This document shows positions 15,665 to 24,404 of a stretch of 47,237 nucleotides of DNA, one piece after another; positions within the stretch are counted from its first letter, which is position 1; every line of letters begins with the position of its first letter. Source of the stretch: a virus; IMG/VR virus record IMGVR_UViG_3300009154_000086, positions 1-47,237 of that record, one strand, 5' to 3'. The notes beneath the pieces were generated by a model that did not search any database, had not been told where the DNA came from, and saw nothing but the letters and a program-made list of their open reading frames with translations. The translations under genes were made by a program, and so were the position numbers.

Positions 15665-16264
15665 ATGAAAAAGCGTTTTTTAGCTATATATGAAAGTTGG
15701 TTAACAGCAAGCAACCATAGCGGTTTTCTTGTAGGTAACATTGTCAAGTTCAAAGATAATGCATTAAAGCATGATTTCCTTAAAGCACTATCTGATGAAG
15801 CAGTTAATGCGATTAAAGCGCTTGTAGCAGGTAAGGGTACTCTTAGAATCACAAATGTAGTTAACAAGTATCCAGCAGGAATGGCAGCTAGTAACCCTGA
15901 CGACTTTGGTCCTGATTTTAGTATTGAGGTTAGTGAAGATATAGGTGGTGGTCGTATTATGAATAGTGCTGTTGTACATCCCGGTATGATTCAAAAGATC
16001 GATACAACGCCAAATCTCGAGCCTGTTCCTGATAAAAACAAATATAAGAACAAAGTTACTATTAAACCTGAAGTTGTAAAGGATGAAGCTGAAGAGGTTC
16101 CTTTTTATTCACCAGCGCGTACGCGCACATCTGATCTTGGTAATGGTAAGCTTAGTAGCGGTGACCGTTCTTTAAAGAATGTCAATATAAAGATTCCTGC
16201 TACACCTAACGTCACTTGTAAAGATCCTGCTTCTTATACTGCGGACTATTTACCTAAGGCTTAA
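15665..16264 (+). CDS. Hypothetical late protein with possible head-targeting N-terminus (199 aa)
   Basis: 199 aa. The first residues MKKRFLAIYESWLTAS resemble T4 capsid-targeting peptides, with I-Y-E/S as a possible prohead-protease-type site. Residues 20-110 look folded (NIVKFKDNALKHDFLKALSD, GTLRITNVVNKYPAG). From 120 onward it is Pro/Lys/Glu-rich and likely disordered. No known domain is recognised. It is a single plus-strand gene inserted between minus-strand wedge and clamp-loader genes with its own late-type box. It overlaps the clamp-loader 3' end by 11 nt. A virion or internal head protein is a reasonable guess. Confidence 0.6.
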   Translation: MKKRFLAIYESWLTASNHSGFLVGNIVKFKDNALKHDFLKALSDEAVNAIKALVAGKGTLRITNVVNKYPAGMAASNPDDFGPDFSIEVSEDIGGGRIMNSAVVHPGMIQKIDTTPNLEPVPDKNKYKNKVTIKPEVVKDEAEEVPFYSPARTRTSDLGNGKLSSGDRSLKNVNIKIPATPNVTCKDPASYTADYLPKA

Positions 16265-17186
16265 TATCTGAAAGCTGAATTAGACAAGCGTAGCAATTAA
16301 GCTCCTGGTCAACGCAAAACGCTGAACGGTAGAGATATTCAGATACCGTAAGAAGATAATATCTCTTGAGATCAGGATTTGTTTCTGCTTCATCGATATA
16401 ATTAAAGAGATTGCGTAAAAGTAAAACATAATCTGAATTAAATGTATGTTCGCTTTCAATTAACGCTTTTCGTAACGTCTCAATATTCCTCTTCTTTACC
16501 TCATTAAAGATAAGCTCTAAGACTTTATTATTCTTTGTATCAGCTAAAATAAGTTTACCGGTCGATGAAAACTTTTGTAGTTCGTTAATACATTTACGCA
16601 AGTCAGGGTAAGTACCTTTGACGAATTCAACAAACCTAACCTTCTGACTATCTTCTAAAGCAATACCCTCCTTCTTAAGGATAGTAGCGCATCTCTTTAC
16701 AGCGATATCTAAAGGTGGTGTTAAATCAAAACTCTGACAGCGACTCTGCAGAGCTGGAATAATTCTATACCGATAGTTCGCTGTAAGAATAAATCTTGTA
16801 ATGCCGGCGAACTATTCCATAGTGTTTCTCAATGCGCGTTGTGCATCAATAGAAAGACCATCTGTCTCATCGAGAATAATAACCTTAATCTTACCATCGA
16901 TACTCATTGTCTGAGCAAAACTCATTACCTTTGTACGGATAGTGTCGATACCGTTTTCATCAGAAGCATTAATATAAAGGTACTGACAACCAAGGATATC
17001 ATTAACGATAATCTTAGCGCTCGATGTTTTACCAATACCCGGTCCTCCAGTAAAGAGTAAATTAGGAATCTCCTCTTTTACTTTATAAGAGTTTAATACG
17101 TCGCGTATTTCCGGTGTACAGATAAAATCTTCAAGAGTATGCGGACGGTATTTTTCGCACCAAATATTTGAAAAATCGTAACTCAT
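16254..17186 (-). pseudogene. 44: Sliding-clamp loader ATPase subunit (gp44/RFC-like) interrupted by an in-frame TAG
   Basis: The reading frame encodes 310 residues (T4 gp44 has 319) but codon 125 is TAG (16812-16814). Before it: YRPHTLEDF, Walker A GGPGIGKT (47-54), Walker B VIILDETDG (102-110), then AQRALRNTME. After it, in the same frame: FAGITRFILTANYRYRII and the SRC motif (148-150) with arginine finger, and the C-terminal collar domain. Relatives normally read ME(E/A)(F/Y) here, so TAG stands where a Glu is expected; GAG to TAG is one change. No other lesion is seen. Start chosen as ATG 17184-17186, 1 nt after the dUTPase stop. Listed as broken, but readthrough, a suppressor tRNA or a sequence error are all possible. 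Confidence 0.85.
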
Positions 17187-17187
17187 C

Positions 17188-17640
17188 TTATCGTCCGGAG
17201 CTACCAAATCCTTTTTCACCACGATCTGTACTCTCTACCTTACCCCACTCAACTGGCATATGAATGCTAAAGTAAATGACGAACTGCGCAATACGATCAC
17301 CAGCCTTAACAGGGTAATCGACATCAGTACTATTATAGAGCTTGACACCTGCATCACCTCTATAAGCGTTATCAATAATACCGGGGTGAGCTGATACACC
17401 ATGCTTAAATCCAAGTCCTGATCGACTCTCAACCTTAATCCAATATCCTTCAGGGATGTAAGCAAACTTAAGACCGACGCCTACAACAGCGCTTCCACGA
17501 GCAGGAATTACAACATCCTCGACACTATAAACATCATAGCCAGTATCTGATTCGTGATTCTTTGTAGGTAGCTTAGCGAGGTCGTGCGTCTTTTCAAACT
17601 TTAAAATAGGGAGATACTGAATATTTGGATCTGTAGACAT
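17188..17640 (-). CDS. dut: dUTPase (trimeric dUTP pyrophosphatase)
   Basis: 150 aa with all five trimeric dUTPase motifs in order: SDTGYDVYS (31-39), RSGLG (73-77), GIIDNAYRG with catalytic Asp90 (87-95), GDRIAQFV (114-121) and RGEKGFGSSG (140-149), the Phe-containing C-terminal lid. It hydrolyses dUTP to dUMP, keeping uracil out of DNA and feeding dTMP synthesis. Its stop is separated by 1 nt from the clamp-loader ATG, so the pair is probably one transcript. A TATTATAG promoter-like box lies 6 nt before the ATG. Complete and expected to be active. Confidence 0.95.
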   Translation of the reverse strand: MSTDPNIQYLPILKFEKTHDLAKLPTKNHESDTGYDVYSVEDVVIPARGSAVVGVGLKFAYIPEGYWIKVESRSGLGFKHGVSAHPGIIDNAYRGDAGVKLYNSTDVDYPVKAGDRIAQFVIYFSIHMPVEWGKVESTDRGEKGFGSSGR

Positions 17641-17646
17641 ATACCA

Positions 17647-17654
17647 CTATAATA
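17647..17654 (-). promoter_or_regulatory. Promoter-like box TATTATAG before dUTPase
   Basis: Minus-strand TATTATAG ends 6 nt before the ATG. TTGATT lies 16 nt upstream of it, giving a sigma70-like -35/-10 pair that fits early or middle expression. Confidence 0.45.
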
Positions 17655-17699
17655 CTACACCTTTAATTAAAATCAACCGGAGATAAGTATATAGACAAT

Positions 17700-18164
17700 A
17701 TGGAAGAAGAGTTAAATGACGAAGTTGGTACTTTGCTTGATCAGCTTCAAGCGGTTAGCATAAAAGCGGAAAAAGTAAAAGAAGAAAGAGATCCTTTAAG
17801 AAAGGAAGACCTTGAAGACTTTGTTATTCAGAGAGGTGGAGCGCTTGTTGAGGATGCGCTCGATATGGTAGCCACAATGCGCGACTTTATTGTTTCGGCT
17901 CCAAACGCTGAGGATGTCGGTGCATATGCCGATCTTATTAAAGCTACATCAACAGCTCTGGAAGCTTTGAACAGACTCGCTGTGACGGATAAAAAGTCAG
18001 AGACTTCTGTTAAGCTTAAGGAGATGGATATTGCTTCAAGAAAAGAACTTCAACAATCTGATAATACACAACGTCTTCTTACAACAAGAGAGGAAATTTT
18101 TAAAATGCTTATTGATAAAGCAAAGCCTATAGAGGGTGAAATTGTTGAGAGTAAAGTTGTTTAA
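17700..18164 (+). CDS. Putative small terminase subunit (gp16-like)
   Basis: 154 aa, almost wholly helical. An acidic N-terminus with a Q/K/E coiled coil (residues 10-45) is followed by a central helical pair, GGALVEDALDMVATMRDFIVSAPNAEDVGAYADLIKATSTALEALNRLA (45-94), and a basic/acidic tail. The length and the layout of central antiparallel helices (an ALL-DxxxxL...NAExxxxYxxLIKTTTxxLxxL-type pattern) resemble T4-type small terminases, which form the ring that regulates gp17. It is separated from gp17 by 15 kb and on the other strand, so position gives no support. A variant box, GATAAGTA, lies 10 nt upstream of the ATG. Confidence 0.5.
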   Translation: MEEELNDEVGTLLDQLQAVSIKAEKVKEERDPLRKEDLEDFVIQRGGALVEDALDMVATMRDFIVSAPNAEDVGAYADLIKATSTALEALNRLAVTDKKSETSVKLKEMDIASRKELQQSDNTQRLLTTREEIFKMLIDKAKPIEGEIVESKVV

Positions 18165-19315
18165 GACCCGGTTTTTCCGCTTTTAGCGTTTTGCTCATTA
18201 TTAGGGTTTTTATCGCAAGTTGTAAGTTCTGTTATTACGGCTTCGTATATTTTCTCGGGATTAAATTGCTCTAACAATGCTTTAAGCTGCTCTCGTATAT
18301 CAAGCATGTTAACAATATTGGATATCTCATCTTCAACAGCTTTCTTTATCTGCTTAGCTATATCTTCTATATTAGGGAATTTAAAGTCTGTTATAACAGA
18401 CCAATCAGGTAATTTAATATTAGGTAGCTCAAAATTACATATAATACCCTTAACTTGTTTTTCTAGTGCCAATATACCTTCAAGACTCGTTGGTGGTCCA
18501 TTATGGAAAGCATCAGTTGCTAAGCTGAATATATCTGTAAGTGATCCAAGTGAAACTGACGGCAATGCAGCTTGTAGATTGAGTCCCTGTACGGCACTTC
18601 CAACTACGCTTCCTACAGTTCCAATAGGATTTGAGAGTGCATTAGTAAGGTTAGGTAACCTCGATATTGAACTTGGAATTTGACCAAGAGCATCTGTCAC
18701 AACAGATAGACCAGGTAGCTTGGCTAGGGACTGCGTATATTTTGATAGTGACGGGGTTGACTGTAGTAGACCTTGTATGTTACCGCCTTGAAGGTTACCA
18801 AGCACTTGTGATCCCTTGTTAAACACGTCACTTGTATATTGTGTAAATCGGTTACCTAAGCTATTTGTAGCTGTACTTGTACCAGTATCAAATATTTGAC
18901 GTGCAGCTGCAACAGATGGCGTTGGTTTATCTTTTCTTGTAATTCCAAGATCACGCGCATCATTAATAACCTTAATGTCTATTGTGGTTGCAGATAGAGA
19001 CGTTATAGCCCGGTACGGCATTGCATTATCTGTAATGATTCTTTTTCCAAGGTAATCGACTGTTACAAGAGACCCTTCTACATTTATCTGATACTTAAGA
19101 GGTGTGATTATTTGTTTATTGCTATATTGACCTTCTGCGCGTAATTTTAAGGCCTGAGCACCTTGCTCTGAAGTTTGAAACGCTAGAGGGTTATTACCTA
19201 CTATGTCCGATACTGAAGGCTGTAGATTTGCAAGGCTACTAGTTGTACCTGGTAAGCTTTGACTGAGATTACTAAACGTACTCGCCTTGTTAAAAAATGG
19301 TGTATCAGTAGCCAT
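18161..19315 (-). CDS. Tail/baseplate-associated hypothetical protein (384 aa)
   Basis: 384 aa. The N-terminal 70 residues are Ser/Leu-rich and low in charge. A small beta region, LKYQINVEGSLVTVDYLGKR (73-92), is followed by a long Gly/Leu/Ser-rich middle with repeated SLSKYTQSLAKLPGL-like amphipathic segments. A helical C-terminal region (300-360, IEDIAKQIKKAVEDEISNIV) precedes a polar tail. It is the last gene of the tail operon, 1 nt after the 3D-domain hub gene, so it is probably a hub-associated virion protein. No family is recognised. Convergent 4-nt overlap with the small-terminase candidate. Confidence 0.55.
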   Translation of the reverse strand: MATDTPFFNKASTFSNLSQSLPGTTSSLANLQPSVSDIVGNNPLAFQTSEQGAQALKLRAEGQYSNKQIITPLKYQINVEGSLVTVDYLGKRIITDNAMPYRAITSLSATTIDIKVINDARDLGITRKDKPTPSVAAARQIFDTGTSTATNSLGNRFTQYTSDVFNKGSQVLGNLQGGNIQGLLQSTPSLSKYTQSLAKLPGLSVVTDALGQIPSSISRLPNLTNALSNPIGTVGSVVGSAVQGLNLQAALPSVSLGSLTDIFSLATDAFHNGPPTSLEGILALEKQVKGIICNFELPNIKLPDWSVITDFKFPNIEDIAKQIKKAVEDEISNIVNMLDIREQLKALLEQFNPEKIYEAVITELTTCDKNPNNEQNAKSGKTGS

Positions 19316-19316
19316 A

Positions 19317-21035
19317 TTATGCTTTAAGTTTAACGACTTCTACTTTTAAGCCGCTGCCTTTTGAGTCTAACTTACTATAATACTTAGCAACGGCAGGATC
19401 GTTACCGGTATAAAAATCTAGCGCGTTACGCTTAGCAAGACTTCCACCGCCTGTATCACCAACACGGAAAATACCATCTTTATTACCGAGTTCACTACCT
19501 ACTGGCTTGCCGCTAGCGTCAGTAATTTTTAATAATGTTCCTGGTGGATATCCATATGATTTCGATACCGCAACGTCAAAATTTGCTGTAAGCTTACTAC
19601 CAACGTAAGCGCCTCGCGTCGTATCTTCAATAGACAAGGTCGGTTTCCAGTTTGGATAATTGTGATACATGTTCTGCTCAGCTGTAGCGATGTTTACACC
19701 TCTGTTTTCCCAATAATCAATGCCATCTTGAGGACGAGGTGGCTTAATGTCTAGGAACGTAGTAAGATCGCTCTTGTAGCTGCCATATGTTGATACATTG
19801 CGTTCGGTAACCTGACCGGTGCCCTCTATCATGTCTGCTGTAATAGGAGCTGGAGCAGTATTTGGGTCGTAATTTAATGCTGCAGGATCACCGGGCTGAG
19901 GTGCTGCACCGGTTGCTGTATAAGGTCGTGCTCCTATATTTGAGTTGTATCTCGCGTTATTAGCATACTCCCATCCTTGTTGCTGAGCGTATAAGGCTTG
20001 TTCAGCTTTTGCATTGTCTGCTTCTTGCTGTGCTATAGCTTGCGATGCTTGTGCCCTTTCTGCTGATGTCACGATAACAAAGTCCTTATCGCTTTCGGAA
20101 ACAGGAAATATGTCGCGTAAATTGTAAGCAACATCGTTGGCTATATTTGATAGATATTGAATGAAACTAAGTGTCTTTGCATCTGAGAACACAGATGTTA
20201 ATTTATCTTTTAAAAGAGATAGCGATTCATTTATCGTAACAAAGGTGGGTAAGTCGTTAATTAAATTAAGGCCGTGTGATGTTGATGCATCAGCTTGCAT
20301 ATTTGTCTGCAATGTAAGATTACTATAGCCAACACCTAATAAATTATGTCTCATTAGGGATGTTGTCTTGAGACTTAAGTCATATGCTACATTTCTTGCA
20401 GATGCGCTCATTTTACTCTCTATAGAAGCTGAATAGGGTATGGGTACTCCGTAGTACTCTTGATTGATATCAAAAAGAGGTAGAGTAGAATCAAGCTGAC
20501 AATACTTAGAATTAGCAACAATACCGATACTATCACTAATAACGTCAAAATAGCTAGTGTTATTATTATTACCACCGCCGCCATTGAGAACACTACTAAT
20601 GTTTGCGCTATCTAATGCATTATTAATTTGCAATGCAGCGCCTGGTAATTGATTGGATAATATATTATCTCTATTAAAACTTGCTTCAGATCGATATGAA
20701 AAAATTTCTTTATTGCTTAGTTTTAGCTTTTGATACCAAAATAAAATATTTTCGAGTGAGAAATCAGCCTGTTTAAAATAGTTACTATTTAGTGAATCGT
20801 AGTATTTGGTAATAGCTGTAATTGCGTCGCCTTGTTTAAAAGCGTTGCGGTATTCAATTGCAGCTTCAACTTCAGACTGCGATACAACGTCACTAGGAAA
20901 AACAGTTGAAATGGTTGTATTATCAGTGTTATACAACACATCATAGGTGTTTGTCAAGTCCATGTCAACAAGACTTGGTGCCACCGTTATTTCGTTGGTA
21001 TTACCCTTTCGCATTGTTGATTGTTGATCTGCCAT
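19317..21035 (-). CDS. Baseplate hub protein with C-terminal 3D-type peptidoglycan-cleaving domain
   Basis: 572 aa. The C-terminal 110 residues contain the 3D (Asp-Asp-Asp) double-psi beta-barrel signature: FDVAVSKSYGYPPGTLLKI, then GIFRVGDTGGGSLAKRNALD (521-540) followed by FYTGND, with Asp527 and Asp540 in the D-x-G-G...LDFY pattern of MltA-type lytic transglycosylases and YabE/YuiC proteins. Residues 340-400 form an Ala/Gln-rich helix then a Pro/Ala-rich linker. The N-terminal 330 residues have no recognised match. It directly follows the gp27-like hub gene, the place where T4 has the gp5 lysozyme, so this is the likely virion wall-piercing enzyme. Confidence 0.7.
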   Translation of the reverse strand: MADQQSTMRKGNTNEITVAPSLVDMDLTNTYDVLYNTDNTTISTVFPSDVVSQSEVEAAIEYRNAFKQGDAITAITKYYDSLNSNYFKQADFSLENILFWYQKLKLSNKEIFSYRSEASFNRDNILSNQLPGAALQINNALDSANISSVLNGGGGNNNNTSYFDVISDSIGIVANSKYCQLDSTLPLFDINQEYYGVPIPYSASIESKMSASARNVAYDLSLKTTSLMRHNLLGVGYSNLTLQTNMQADASTSHGLNLINDLPTFVTINESLSLLKDKLTSVFSDAKTLSFIQYLSNIANDVAYNLRDIFPVSESDKDFVIVTSAERAQASQAIAQQEADNAKAEQALYAQQQGWEYANNARYNSNIGARPYTATGAAPQPGDPAALNYDPNTAPAPITADMIEGTGQVTERNVSTYGSYKSDLTTFLDIKPPRPQDGIDYWENRGVNIATAEQNMYHNYPNWKPTLSIEDTTRGAYVGSKLTANFDVAVSKSYGYPPGTLLKITDASGKPVGSELGNKDGIFRVGDTGGGSLAKRNALDFYTGNDPAVAKYYSKLDSKGSGLKVEVVKLKA

Positions 21036-21040
21036 ATGTC

Positions 21041-22711
21041 TTAGAATCCGTTAGCTATACGCCCGTCGTCTGTAGTGTCATCGAGTTGTTTAAAGTTATA
21101 TGTTTTAATGCAGTGAAGGTCGTTATAATATTCGCTACCGTTGAATACATGTTTGACTTCTATTATCATATAGATACCCAATAATTTATTGTCAAACTTA
21201 CTAAAAGGTACAGCACCGTCACGATCTATGCCAATAAAGCAACCAGCTTGCCGATGTGTCATGCCGGGTAATCTAAATGACATTAGATTATTCATCATTA
21301 TGCTATCGTAAAGGAATTTATTTCTACCAAAGTTTAATCGCTGGTCGGGATCTTGCTCTACTACAGAGAATACATTCTGTATATTTTTATTTGTGTATCT
21401 CAATTGGCCTGGTGCAAAATTCGGATAAGCAGGGTATTGGTTTGAGCTGTTCATCTTATTAACGTAGTTTTTTTGATACGTTTTCATAGACTGCTCGACT
21501 CCGCTTCTCTCTATATCAATATTAAACTGTTTATTTTGATAGTCATAGCTATGTACAAAATGAGGTACTAGTTTTTGTTGAGAATATAGACCAGCCATAT
21601 TGTCAAACGAAAAACTCTTTACAGTTCCAAAACGTTCAAAATATAATCCGCCTGCAGGCGTAAAGTAAGCCTCTGCCGGGCTCTTTCCGTCTTGTTGCGT
21701 ATAACCACCAATTTTTACTGTCTCAACATATAGATTGCCCGGTGCATCAACACCAGATGTTTGACTATATGCCTGATCAAAGGATTGCTTTACACTTCCA
21801 AGCGAAAACTGTCGCGGATACCTTTCAAGATGAAGAAAGCACTGATCAAAATCACTTTCTGCATTAGAGACGTGTCTTGAGAGAATATAATTAACACAGT
21901 CAATTGCTTTGTAGTTAGCAGGCGTTGAGAAGAAAATCTTTGTACCTCCAATATCCCATTTAGTGTTTTGCTTGTTTTTTTCTGATTGAGGTAAATTTGC
22001 GGTGTCTTGATTATTGTTGGTTGAATCAGAGAACGAAATAGAATATCCCTCATTATCAGGAAATGCTGCTTTTAAAAATTCTTTTAGCGCAATTCCGGTT
22101 TCAATGCCCGTATCACCGCTTGGTTCACCGGTTGTATTTGTATTGCCTGTAGAATCGTATAAGTTTGGAATTGTAGCGGTTGAAAAAGGTACATTTTTTT
22201 CTAAAAGAAGCTGATAGTAGAGGTCCCAAAAATATAGCTTTTTATATTTTTGATCAGGTTGATCACTTACAATATCTTCACTATTGTAAATAGCAAAATC
22301 GTAACTCATACGGTACAAGGCTTGACCTTCTTCCGACCCCATATTATCAACAGCTGTGCTATCAAGCTGTGGCATTATATCAATATGCAAAATATCTCTA
22401 GCTTCCCCACGGAATATATATCCCATAGAGATGTCACCATTCGTATTACCGGCGTTATTGTAGTAGGTAGGTGTGTTGATATCCGTAGATGGTGTATCGC
22501 GTTCAATTATATCAAACGAATTATCAATAACGATTGATCCTTGTTGATAAAAATTATTAAATGTATCTTCTATACTAAGTGATTTTATTGCCGATGGTTT
22601 GATGTCCTGTGTTCTGGACTGCTCTCCAGCTGCATTAATCAACGTAACTTTAAAAATATAGTTATTGTTGTTGATCTTATGTGTATATTGATCATCAAGA
22701 GGGGTATTCAT
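21041..22711 (-). CDS. Baseplate hub protein, gp27-like
   Basis: 556 aa. The N-terminus has the tail-hub beta-barrel pattern (YIFKVTLINAAGEQ, then IKSLSIEDTFNNFYQQGSIVIDN), where an out-of-barrel loop is followed by short strands. The C-terminal strand set (GCFIGIDRDGAVPFSKFDNKLLGIYMIIEVKHVFNGSEYYNDLHCIKTY, near 490-540) matches how hub proteins end: a Y-x-(I/V)-x-x-V-x-H-x-F repeat. Asn/Ser-rich insertions lie at 180-200 and 225-245. It sits between the gp53-like and 3D-enzyme genes. T4 gp27 trimers form the hub that adapts the six-fold wedges to the three-fold spike. The assignment rests on fold-type pattern and order. Confidence 0.65.
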   Translation of the reverse strand: MNTPLDDQYTHKINNNNYIFKVTLINAAGEQSRTQDIKPSAIKSLSIEDTFNNFYQQGSIVIDNSFDIIERDTPSTDINTPTYYNNAGNTNGDISMGYIFRGEARDILHIDIMPQLDSTAVDNMGSEEGQALYRMSYDFAIYNSEDIVSDQPDQKYKKLYFWDLYYQLLLEKNVPFSTATIPNLYDSTGNTNTTGEPSGDTGIETGIALKEFLKAAFPDNEGYSISFSDSTNNNQDTANLPQSEKNKQNTKWDIGGTKIFFSTPANYKAIDCVNYILSRHVSNAESDFDQCFLHLERYPRQFSLGSVKQSFDQAYSQTSGVDAPGNLYVETVKIGGYTQQDGKSPAEAYFTPAGGLYFERFGTVKSFSFDNMAGLYSQQKLVPHFVHSYDYQNKQFNIDIERSGVEQSMKTYQKNYVNKMNSSNQYPAYPNFAPGQLRYTNKNIQNVFSVVEQDPDQRLNFGRNKFLYDSIMMNNLMSFRLPGMTHRQAGCFIGIDRDGAVPFSKFDNKLLGIYMIIEVKHVFNGSEYYNDLHCIKTYNFKQLDDTTDDGRIANGF

Positions 22712-22712
22712 A

Positions 22713-23075
22713 TTATGTTAATGCGCTGTTAATCTCTTTTAATACACCTGGTAGATACTCTGGTTTAATAAGCTTTATTACTGTACCAGTCTTTGGCAAT
22801 TCAAAAGGATTGAAAATTTTATTTGTTAATAAAATTAACCACCAGAGCTCAATTGTTTGGTATGCGTTAAAACTAACCATCGTCCATGGTTCAGATTTTT
22901 TAATAGTTAGATAAAAAATAGCGCGTTCGTCAAGCTTGTCGGGCAAAAAAACAGATTGCAGTAAGTTATAAAAATACTGATTGTCTACTGTCTGATATAG
23001 TTTGAATATTCTCTCGTAACGATATACATTCAAATCAGGAAGCATTGTTACACTGTTCTGATACTGTCCGTCCAT
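22713..23075 (-). CDS. Baseplate wedge protein, gp53/LysM-like
   Basis: 120 aa. The C-terminal half EPWTMVSFNAYQTIELWWLILLTNKIFNPFELPKTGTVIKL (62-102) has the gp53/LysM layout: a short helix, a W-W-x-I-L-L-x-N helix, an NPFELPKxG turn and a hydrophobic strand. Gp53 clamps gp25, gp6 and gp7 around the hub. T4 gp53 is longer (196 aa). A GTTAAATA box lies 7 nt before the ATG. The gp27-like gene follows after 1 nt. Confidence 0.65.
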   Translation of the reverse strand: MDGQYQNSVTMLPDLNVYRYERIFKLYQTVDNQYFYNLLQSVFLPDKLDERAIFYLTIKKSEPWTMVSFNAYQTIELWWLILLTNKIFNPFELPKTGTVIKLIKPEYLPGVLKEINSALT

Positions 23076-23082
23076 ATATAGA

Positions 23083-23090
23083 TATTTAAC
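23083..23090 (-). promoter_or_regulatory. Late-promoter-like box GTTAAATA, gp53-like gene
   Basis: Minus-strand GTTAAATA ends 7 nt before the ATG at 23073-23075. Confidence 0.4.
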
Positions 23091-23110
23091 TATCTTTTAT
23101 ACTTTTGAAA

Positions 23111-24382
23111 CTATATACCAAAATTAACTGCTGAAGGGTGTGTTGCTGCGTAAAAAGGACTACCTGCTGCAGCAGCTGATGGTAGTGACGACGTGCCTAC
23201 CTCACTAACCCCAGATTCAACGATATTACGCACACCTATCATGTGTTGCATGAAGTTTTTAGAATTAGCTGTCATGCTCTTTAAAGATATTCTTACTCTA
23301 TAAGCATCTGGTATAATAGCTTTCATTGCTGTTGATCCTGATGAAGAACCAAGAAATTGACCCGCTACGTCACCAGCGAATGTTGAAGATGTGTTAGTAG
23401 TTGGTACATTAATCGTCATTTCTCTACGGGACCCCATAAAATCAATTGTAATTGATGTAACGTAACAAAACGGAAAGAACTTAACACCTGGTACTTCAAC
23501 CATGTAAATAACAGGTTGATCGACGGTATTTTGTCCTGTTTTCCCAGGACGATTTTGATATACAAGTAAATATAAGAGTTGCCAATTTCTAACAACATCA
23601 TCGTAAGTGACTTCTCCTGTATTAATAAGAGGAAATTCTATATTAATATCTTCACCTTCTGTTGGGTAGTTATAAAATTTTGTCTTTTCAATATATGTAA
23701 TTTGTGTAGGGTTATTAATAGAGGCGGTTACTTCTGCAGCTTCTGTTACCATACCGATAAATGGAGCAACAGCGTCACCGATGCCGCCGACTTTACCGGA
23801 TTCTGAGAATGCATTCATTTGACTTGCGTGATTGTTGTCAAAATATGGTAAAACATAAACCCAGTTAGTAGGATCGGTAAGATAGAGATTTCTATATGGT
23901 CTTAAAGGATCAGATCCTCGTATTGTAGGGTTATTATCATCACCAAAATTATCTGTAACCATTTTAGCTGCGGAGTCAATTACTTCGGGTGCCTTTTCAG
24001 CAGCACCTTTTAATTTAGAAACAAAATTTTTGACGTTAGGACTGTTTGTTTTTGAAGCGTACTGTTCAATATTTGCAAACGTTTGAGATATATTATTAGA
24101 CGTTTGACCAAGGGAATACTTTAATTGACTAACGAGTGCATTAGTCCTTAATTTCATTTCAGTGAGAATTATTTTTGGCACCTCCTGTCGACCTTCATTA
24201 AGTTTTGAATATGTCCAGTAAAAATCTTTTACTACATTAATCTGTGTTGTGGGTCTTGTTACACCTGTACTTGCTGTACTGGCAATACTAACGGGCTTAA
24301 GCTCAGGAAGCGCGACACTTGTAGAGGTTGTTCCGCCTATACCAGGATTTGCATTTTGAAAGCCCCATAAAAAATTTGCCAT
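23111..24382 (-). CDS. Tail tube/baseplate cap protein, gp48-like
   Basis: 423 aa (T4 gp48 is 364). The N-terminal half is polar and low-complexity (Ser/Thr, then a helical stretch 75-150). The C-terminal half has strands matching the gp48 tube-cap fold: VIYMVEVPGVKFFPFCYVTSITIDFMG and IIPDAYRVRISLKSMTANSKNFM, corresponding to the T4 FGPCQIQSIRFDKTPNG and LPSTFTLEITMREI strands. Gp48 joins the hub to the first tube ring. Next to the tape-measure gene as expected. An Ala/Gly-rich tail ends the protein. Similarity is by eye. Confidence 0.65.
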   Translation of the reverse strand: MANFLWGFQNANPGIGGTTSTSVALPELKPVSIASTASTGVTRPTTQINVVKDFYWTYSKLNEGRQEVPKIILTEMKLRTNALVSQLKYSLGQTSNNISQTFANIEQYASKTNSPNVKNFVSKLKGAAEKAPEVIDSAAKMVTDNFGDDNNPTIRGSDPLRPYRNLYLTDPTNWVYVLPYFDNNHASQMNAFSESGKVGGIGDAVAPFIGMVTEAAEVTASINNPTQITYIEKTKFYNYPTEGEDINIEFPLINTGEVTYDDVVRNWQLLYLLVYQNRPGKTGQNTVDQPVIYMVEVPGVKFFPFCYVTSITIDFMGSRREMTINVPTTNTSSTFAGDVAGQFLGSSSGSTAMKAIIPDAYRVRISLKSMTANSKNFMQHMIGVRNIVESGVSEVGTSSLPSAAAAGSPFYAATHPSAVNFGI

Positions 24383-24387
24383 AACAA

Positions 24388-24395
24388 TATTTAAT
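24388..24395 (-). promoter_or_regulatory. Late-promoter-like box ATTAAATA, gp48-like gene
   Basis: Minus-strand ATTAAATA ends exactly 5 nt before the ATG at 24380-24382. Confidence 0.45.
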
Positions 24396-24404
24396 CGTGA
24401 TTAC

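Noticed and set aside
16602-16811. Intein, intron or insertion as the cause of the break in the clamp loader
   Set aside because: The two halves join in the same frame with no extra sequence; only one codon (TAG) differs from what relatives encode.
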